Translations under genes and position numbers: made by a program
Shown here: positions 7,919 to 11,010 of the stretch, piece by piece
Layout: each line of letters opens with the position of its first letter
How positions within the stretch are numbered: position 1 is the first letter of the stretch
Assembly (NCBI GenBank): GCA_947380915.1
Contig: CANCSY010000087.1
Location: 1-11,010 of the forward strand
Length of the DNA: 11,010 nucleotides
Direction: 5' to 3'
From: Beijerinckiaceae bacterium
GTDB taxonomy: Bacteria > Pseudomonadota > Alphaproteobacteria > Rhizobiales > Beijerinckiaceae
Notes under the pieces: generated by a model
What the model was told of the DNA's origin: nothing
Databases searched by the model: none
Seen by the model: only the letters and a program-made list of their open reading frames with translations

Positions 7919-9237
7919 GCGGTGAACCTGTTGATGACCTCATCCAGTGAAAGATTTTCCTTCACGCCGGTGCGGCGATTCTTGACCTCGATCTTGCCCT
8001 CGGCGAGCCCCTTGGGCCCGACGATGACCTGATGGGGAAGACCGATCAGGTCAAGCGTGGCGAATTTCGCGCCGGGACGATCATCGCGATCATCATAGAG
8101 CACGTCAATTCCGGCTTTTTCCAACTTGGCGTAGAGATCGCCGCAGGCCGCATCCGTGGCCGCGTCGCCCACCTTGAGATTGGCGAGTCCGATGTGGAAA
8201 GGCGCCACGGATTCCGGCCAGATGATGCCGGCGTCGTCGTGGTTCGCTTCGATCAGCGCGGCAACGAGGCGCGAGGGGCCGATGCCGTAGGAGCCCATCT
8301 GCACAGGGGTTTCCTTGCCATCGGGACCATTCACGACAGCGCGCATGGGCTGCGAATATTTCGTGCCGAAATAGAAGATATGACCGACCTCGATGCCGCG
8401 CGCCGAAACGCGCTGGGCCTCGGGCAGCGCCTCGAAGGCGCTGGCGTCGTGCATTTCGGAAGTCGCCGCGTAACGCTGCGTCCATTCGTCAAAGAGACCC
8501 TGCATCACGCCGCGATCTTGAAAGGCTACGTCGGCGGGGGGCGTCTCCATGTTGAGATAATCGGAATGGCAGAAGACCTCGCTCTCGCCGGTGGAGGCGA
8601 GGATGATGAATTCATGGCTGAGATCGCCGCCGATGGGGCCGGTGTCGGCGCGCATGGGAATGGCCTTCAGGCCCATGCGGGCGAAGGTGCGCAGATAGGC
8701 GACGAACATCTGGTTATAGGAATGCCGGGCGCCCGCCGCGTCCAGATCGAAGGAGTAAGCGTCCTTCATCAGAAATTCGCGCGAGCGCATCACGCCAAAG
8801 CGCGGGCGCACCTCGTCGCGGAACTTCCACTGGATGTGATAGAGGTTGAGCGGCAGATCCTTGTAGGAGCGCACATAGGCGCGGAAGATCTCCGTGATCA
8901 TCTCTTCATTGGTGGGGCCGAAGAGCATCTCGCGCTCATGGCGATCCTCGATGCGCAGCATCTCCTTGCCATAGGCCTCATAGCGGCCGCTCTCGCGCCA
9001 CAGATCGGCGGACTGGATGACCGGCATGAGCAACTCGACGGCGCCCGCCCGGTTCTGCTCCTCGCGCACGATCTGCTCGATCTTGCGCAGCACCCGCAGG
9101 CCGAGCGGCAGCCAGGCGTAGATGCCGGCGGATTCCTGCCGCACCATGCCCGCCCGCAGCATCAGGCGGTGCGAGACGATCTCCGCCTCCTTGGGCGTTT
9201 CGCGGAGGGTGGGGAGGAAGAATCGGGACAGACGCAT
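7915..9237 (-). CDS. proS: Prolyl-tRNA synthetase, short alphaproteobacterial type without editing insertion
   Basis: This class II aminoacyl-tRNA synthetase charges tRNA-Pro in the cytoplasm. At 440 residues it is the short form, running directly from motif 2 to motif 3 without the roughly 180-residue INS editing domain of E. coli ProRS. Landmarks are [11 protein letters not shown] (36-46), FGPTNEE (106-112), motif 2 [25 protein letters not shown] (139-163), motif 3 [10 protein letters not shown] (315-324) and the anticodon-binding domain from about 345 to the end ([24 protein letters not shown]). The ATG at 9235-9237 begins [10 protein letters not shown], the usual start; a 68-codon upstream extension of the open frame is cysteine-rich and unlike the family, so it is rejected. 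A weak AGG stands about 10 nt upstream. The gene leads the lolCE-lolD-transporter run and overlaps lolCE by 4 bp. Mischarged Ala-tRNA-Pro must be cleared by a separate factor such as a ProX-type protein, not in this window. Confidence 0.97.
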   Translation of the reverse strand: MRLSRFFLPTLRETPKEAEIVSHRLMLRAGMVRQESAGIYAWLPLGLRVLRKIEQIVREEQNRAGAVELLMPVIQSADLWRESGRYEAYGKEMLRIEDRHEREMLFGPTNEEMITEIFRAYVRSYKDLPLNLYHIQWKFRDEVRPRFGVMRSREFLMKDAYSFDLDAAGARHSYNQMFVAYLRTFARMGLKAIPMRADTGPIGGDLSHEFIILASTGESEVFCHSDYLNMETPPADVAFQDRGVMQGLFDEWTQRYAATSEMHDASAFEALPEAQRVSARGIEVGHIFYFGTKYSQPMRAVVNGPDGKETPVQMGSYGIGPSRLVAALIEANHDDAGIIWPESVAPFHIGLANLKVGDAATDAACGDLYAKLEKAGIDVLYDDRDDRPGAKFATLDLIGLPHQVIVGPKGLAEGKIEVKNRRTGVKENLSLDEVINRFTA

Positions 9238-9418
9238 GGGGGAACCTGAGCTGAAGGGGCGATTCGCGCACAAGGCGCGCAATTGAGGGCCAAACAACAG
9301 CAAGGCGCGGCGAAAGACAAGCGTTCCCGCTCGACTTGGCCACCTGCAGCACGGGGTCTGCCCGCAAATGGGCGCTGTAAGGCTCATTTGACAAACAATA
9401 GATCCGCAACGGCAGGCT

Positions 9419-9457
9419 TGAACCGGAGCCGTCAGCGCCAATTGACGGGTTGGTTCA
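9419..9457. repeat. Nested two-part inverted repeat upstream of proS
   Basis: Two perfect 6-bp inverted pairs are stacked around one centre: outer arms TGAACC (9419-9424) and GGTTCA (9452-9457), inner arms CCGTCA (9429-9434) and TGACGG (9443-9448), with an 8-bp centre and 3 to 4 bp between the pairs. No T-run follows on either strand, so it does not look like an intrinsic terminator. It lies about 180 bp before the proS start, at the edge of the AT-rich island. It could be a double operator or a structured leader. The stretch 9238-9418 between it and proS holds no gene, and no convincing proS promoter was found there. Confidence 0.45.
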
Positions 9458-9460
9458 GCA

Positions 9461-9600
9461 GAAAATTGAAAATATTTTTGCCTTAATTTTAGGCATCAAC
9501 TCCATCTATTTATTAAAAATCAATAAAAACAAAAATTTAGATGAAAAATTTATGTGCCAAAGCACGTAAAAAAAGTCTGAAACGGCATTTCGGAGATAGT
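9461..9600. other. AT-rich island of about 26 percent GC
   Basis: By direct count, 37 of these 140 bases are G or C, and only 21 of the first 100, in surroundings of about two thirds GC. A-tracts and T-tracts occur in phase-like clusters. A small hairpin, TATGTGC (9551-9557) with GCACGTA (9562-9568, one G-T pair), is flanked on the left by AAAAATT, so on the minus strand it would be followed by AATTTTT; it is a weak candidate terminator in that direction. The island precedes the plus-strand candidate RNA and probably holds its promoter, but no -35/-10 pair could be placed with confidence. Such islands in alphaproteobacteria are typical targets of MucR/Ros-type silencers or nucleoid proteins; that role is inferred. 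Confidence 0.6.
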
Positions 9601-9630
9601 GACAAGATCAAAAGCATTAGCTAGGTTTCA

Positions 9631-9732
9631 ATGGCTAATCCGAAAGGAGGCCGCGTCCGGGAAAACCGGCACGTGCTGAATTCCAAGTCGCGGGAGGAAC
9701 CCGGTTCCGGCAGCGAAGGCAAAGAGCCATAA
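9631..9732 (+). CDS. Possible 33-codon small ORF within the candidate RNA
   Basis: ATG at 9631 opens a 33-codon frame ending in TAA at 9730-9732, within the transcript implied by the terminator downstream. The peptide is short, polar and basic at its N-terminal half (MANPKGGRVRENRH) and rich in Ser, Gly and Glu at the end (EEPGSGSEGKEP). It has no hydrophobic segment, so it is not a type I toxin-like or membrane microprotein. The only ribosome-binding sequence is a weak TAGG at 9622-9625, 5 nt upstream. I do not recognise the peptide. It could be a real microprotein, a leader peptide, or a chance frame in a structured RNA. Confidence 0.25.
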   Translation: MANPKGGRVRENRHVLNSKSREEPGSGSEGKEP

Positions 9733-9785
9733 GGCCAAAGCCCTCGGATGTCACAAAAGGAACTGGTCGAGGCAAGGATGACTAC

Positions 9786-9825
9786 AGCAAGGTCGATCGA
9801 AAGATCGAGCCTTGCTTTTATTTTT
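9786..9825 (+). terminator. Strong Rho-independent terminator
   Basis: The left arm AGCAAGGTCGATC (9786-9798), a GAAA tetraloop (9799-9802) and the right arm (9803-9816) form a 13-bp stem with one bulged G at 9809, followed directly by TTTATTTTT. The U-tract is only on the plus strand; on the minus strand the stem is followed by GTAGTC, so it does not serve tgt. It defines the 3' end of a plus-strand transcript. Confidence 0.9.
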
Positions 9826-9883
9826 GTGGGATGGTGCGGACGGGTTCTTGCACCTGATAAATATCTGAAATTACGCGCGTATT

Positions 9884-10040
9884 TACCCTCCCCTTCGTGA
9901 ACTCACCCCGTAAAGTTGGACGGTTTAAGGGGTGGGGCGCGCGAGGTGCTGACCGGGAGCGCTGTTGCGAGAGGCGCTGACGCCAGGGATCGCGCGCCCC
10001 CCACCCCGCACCCCTTCCCACGAGGGGGAAGGGATCGGCT
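9884..10040. repeat. GC-rich inverted-repeat element of interspersed intergenic type
   Basis: Inner arms GGGGTGGGGCGCGCG (9929-9943) and CGCGCGCCCCCCACCCC (9991-10007) are inverted copies differing by two extra bases. The outer parts, around ACCCTCCCCTTCGTG at about 9885 and CCCTTCCC/GGGAAGGG (10012-10019 and 10026-10033, itself a hairpin), are degenerate inverted copies of each other. The centre holds two related GCTGAC-type pieces. Blocks that read as cryptic PFPLVGRG-like peptides when translated are common in intergenic regions of GC-rich alphaproteobacteria. The element sits 30-190 bp beyond the tgt stop, where the fold could slow or end tgt transcription, although no T-run follows. Copy number in the genome cannot be judged here. 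Confidence 0.6.
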
Positions 10041-10068
10041 GGCGTTCCGCTTTTCCAAGTCAGGTATC

Positions 10069-11010
10069 TCAGGCTATTAGCGCCGCCATATCCCCCTGCG
10101 CCCAGTCCGCCTTGGTCCGGGCCGCAAATTCGGCGAAGCACCCCGCCGCAATCGCCTCGCGCATCCCCGCCATCAGGTGCTGGTAATAGGCCAGGTTCGC
10201 CCAGGTCAGCAACATCATGCCCAGGATCTCGCCGGACTTCACCAGATGGTGAAGATAGGCGCGCGAATAATCGCGGGCCGCGCCGCAGCTCGACTCCGGG
10301 TCCAGCATGCGCGGATCGGCGGCGTGGCGGGCGTTGCGCAAGTTCACCTTGCCAAAGCGCGTATAGGCGAGGCCATGGCGCCCGGCGCGGGTGGGCATGA
10401 CGCAGTCGAACATGTCGACGCCGCGCCGCACGGATTCCAGCAGATCGTCGGGGGTGCCGACGCCCATGAGATAGCGCGGCTTCTGCCGGGGCAGATGGGG
10501 CTCCACGGTTTCGATCATGTCGAGCATGACCTCCTGCGGCTCGCCCACCGCCAGCCCGCCGATGGCGTAGCCGGGAAAATCCATGGCGGTCAGCGCCTGC
10601 GCGCTCTCCACCCGCAGCCCATGCACCGCCCCGCCCTGCACGATGCCGAAGATCGCCCTGCCCTCGCCCCCGGTGAAGGCCTTCTGCGAGCGCTCCGCCC
10701 AGCGCAGCGACAGGCGCATGGCGCGTTCCGCCTCCGCGTCCGAACAGGGCAGCTTCACGCATTCGTCGAACTGCATCTGGATGTCCGAGCCCAGCAGGCC
10801 CTGGATCTCCATGGAACGCTCGGGGGTCAGCACATGGCGCGCGCCGTCGATATGGGACTGGAAGGTGACGCCGTTCTCATCGAGCTTGCGCAGCTTGGCC
10901 AGCGACATGACCTGGAACCCGCCGGAATCCGTGAGGATCGGATGCGGCCAGTTCATGAACTTGTGCAACCCGCCCAGCTCCGCGATGCGCTCGGCGCCCG
11001 GCCGCAGCAT
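10069..11010 (-). CDS. tgt: tRNA-guanine transglycosylase, 5' part missing at window edge
   Basis: This cytoplasmic enzyme swaps guanine 34 of GUN-anticodon tRNAs for preQ1 in queuosine synthesis. The 313 visible residues correspond to about residue 75 onward of Z. mobilis Tgt; the visible [14 protein letters not shown] normally follows NTYHL, so the gene starts outside the window. The catalytic residues are present: LTDSGGFQ (D28, equal to Z. mobilis D102), [10 protein letters not shown] (D82, C84, equal to D156, C158), GGLAVGEP (151-158, bacterial preQ1 type with Val) and [13 protein letters not shown] (D202, equal to nucleophile D280). The usual zinc motif CxCxxC...H is degraded: the aligned positions are S240, C242, A245 and A271, so three of four ligands are replaced, while the flanking [12 protein letters not shown] is intact. 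I recall similar substitutions in other Hyphomicrobiales, so the protein is probably functional without this zinc. An upstream partner such as queA would lie beyond base 11010. Confidence 0.95.
   Translation of the reverse strand: MLRPGAERIAELGGLHKFMNWPHPILTDSGGFQVMSLAKLRKLDENGVTFQSHIDGARHVLTPERSMEIQGLLGSDIQMQFDECVKLPCSDAEAERAMRLSLRWAERSQKAFTGGEGRAIFGIVQGGAVHGLRVESAQALTAMDFPGYAIGGLAVGEPQEVMLDMIETVEPHLPRQKPRYLMGVGTPDDLLESVRRGVDMFDCVMPTRAGRHGLAYTRFGKVNLRNARHAADPRMLDPESSCGAARDYSRAYLHHLVKSGEILGMMLLTWANLAYYQHLMAGMREAIAAGCFAEFAARTKADWAQGDMAALIA

Larger units (their letters stand above)
9601..9825 (+). ncRNA. Candidate small RNA ending in a strong intrinsic terminator
   Basis: A perfect Rho-independent terminator at 9786-9825 faces the plus strand, yet no recognised plus-strand gene precedes it. 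The segment before it is rich in possible helices: CCGCG (9651-9655) with CGCGG (9689-9693), enclosing CCGG-GAAAA-CCGG (9657-9669 region), then GGAACC (9696-9701) with GGTTCC (9703-9708), or alternatively CGGG with CCCG around AGGAA, and GGC/GCC hairpins at about 9717-9740. An AAGGAGG at 9644-9650 perfectly complements the 16S 3' end but has no start codon at normal distance. I checked by eye against the riboswitches, tmRNA, RNase P, SRP and 6S motifs I know and found no match. The 5' end is a guess. A short mRNA is the main alternative, see the 33-codon ORF. Confidence 0.45.

Noticed and set aside
8032..9249. 405-codon plus-strand frame over proS, and a similar 400-codon frame at 6830-8032 over lolCE
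   Set aside because: Both are antisense to well-conserved genes, with no domain, ribosome-binding site or sensible composition.
9238..9441. N-terminal extension of proS by 68 codons
   Set aside because: The added residues are Cys-rich and unlike known ProRS N-termini; [10 protein letters not shown] at 9237 is the normal start.
9442..9470. TTGACG at 9442-9447 as a -35 element for the plus-strand RNA
   Set aside because: No acceptable -10 sequence at 16-18 bp spacing (ATTGAA or TTGAAA only), and it coincides with the inner arm of the inverted repeat.
9643..9650. AAAGGAGG as the ribosome-binding site of a new gene
   Set aside because: The nearest downstream start-like codon (GTG at 9673) is over 20 nt away and is inside the 33-codon frame, so it does not define a gene start.
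9748..9900. 50-codon ORF from ATG 9748
   Set aside because: It runs straight through the terminator stem and U-tract, so the transcript that would carry it should end before its stop codon.
9818..10762. 314-codon minus-strand frame ending across the intergenic repeat
   Set aside because: It is an alternative frame of tgt that reads into the repeat element; the PFPLVGRG-like stretch is a by-product of the repeat, not protein conservation.

Overview
The window is about 11 kb of GC-rich (roughly two thirds G+C) bacterial chromosome. The protein sequences point to an alphaproteobacterium of the order Hyphomicrobiales (Rhizobiales). The markers are a short ProRS without the editing insertion, an N-end-rule leucyltransferase of the Bpt type, a Lol exporter gene pair directly behind proS, and a Tgt with a Hyphomicrobiales-like C-terminus. 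Genus cannot be fixed from this window; a Beijerinckiaceae or Methylobacteriaceae-type organism would fit. Nearly all of it is core housekeeping DNA. No CRISPR array, tRNA, rRNA, transposase or prophage gene was seen.

Left part (1-3266): the 3' end of hemB (haem synthesis) runs tail to tail, 4 bp apart, into a minus-strand M50 site-2-type protease with CBS domains. Divergent from the protease, across a 126-bp gap holding a perfect 14-bp palindrome, is a plus-strand run: an RDD-family membrane protein, the aminoacyl-tRNA-protein transferase Bpt, and a small gene whose reading frame overlaps the Bpt stop and is broken by a single in-frame TAG.

Middle part (3345-9237), all minus strand: proS, lolC/E and lolD overlap by 4 bp at each junction (TTGA and ATGA), and a fused permease-ATPase of the SbmA/YddA type follows 42 bp after lolD. 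These look like one operon joining prolyl-tRNA charging, lipoprotein release from the inner membrane and an exporter or importer of unknown substrate. Beyond it lies a secreted ClpP-fold protein of clearly lower GC (about 50 percent in sampled stretches).

Right part (9238-11010): an 831-bp gene-poor stretch separates proS from the minus-strand tgt gene, whose N-terminus lies outside the window. The gap holds a nested inverted repeat, a 140-bp island of about 26 percent GC, then a plus-strand structured segment ending in a textbook Rho-independent terminator with no recognised gene in front of it (candidate sRNA, possibly with a 33-codon ORF). Next to tgt there is a GC-rich inverted-repeat element of the interspersed intergenic type. 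The Tgt protein lacks three of the four ligands of the family's structural zinc site.

The strongest leads are the orphan terminated transcript at about 9601-9825, the TAG-interrupted small gene, and the zinc-site-deficient Tgt. No large novel multi-gene system is visible.
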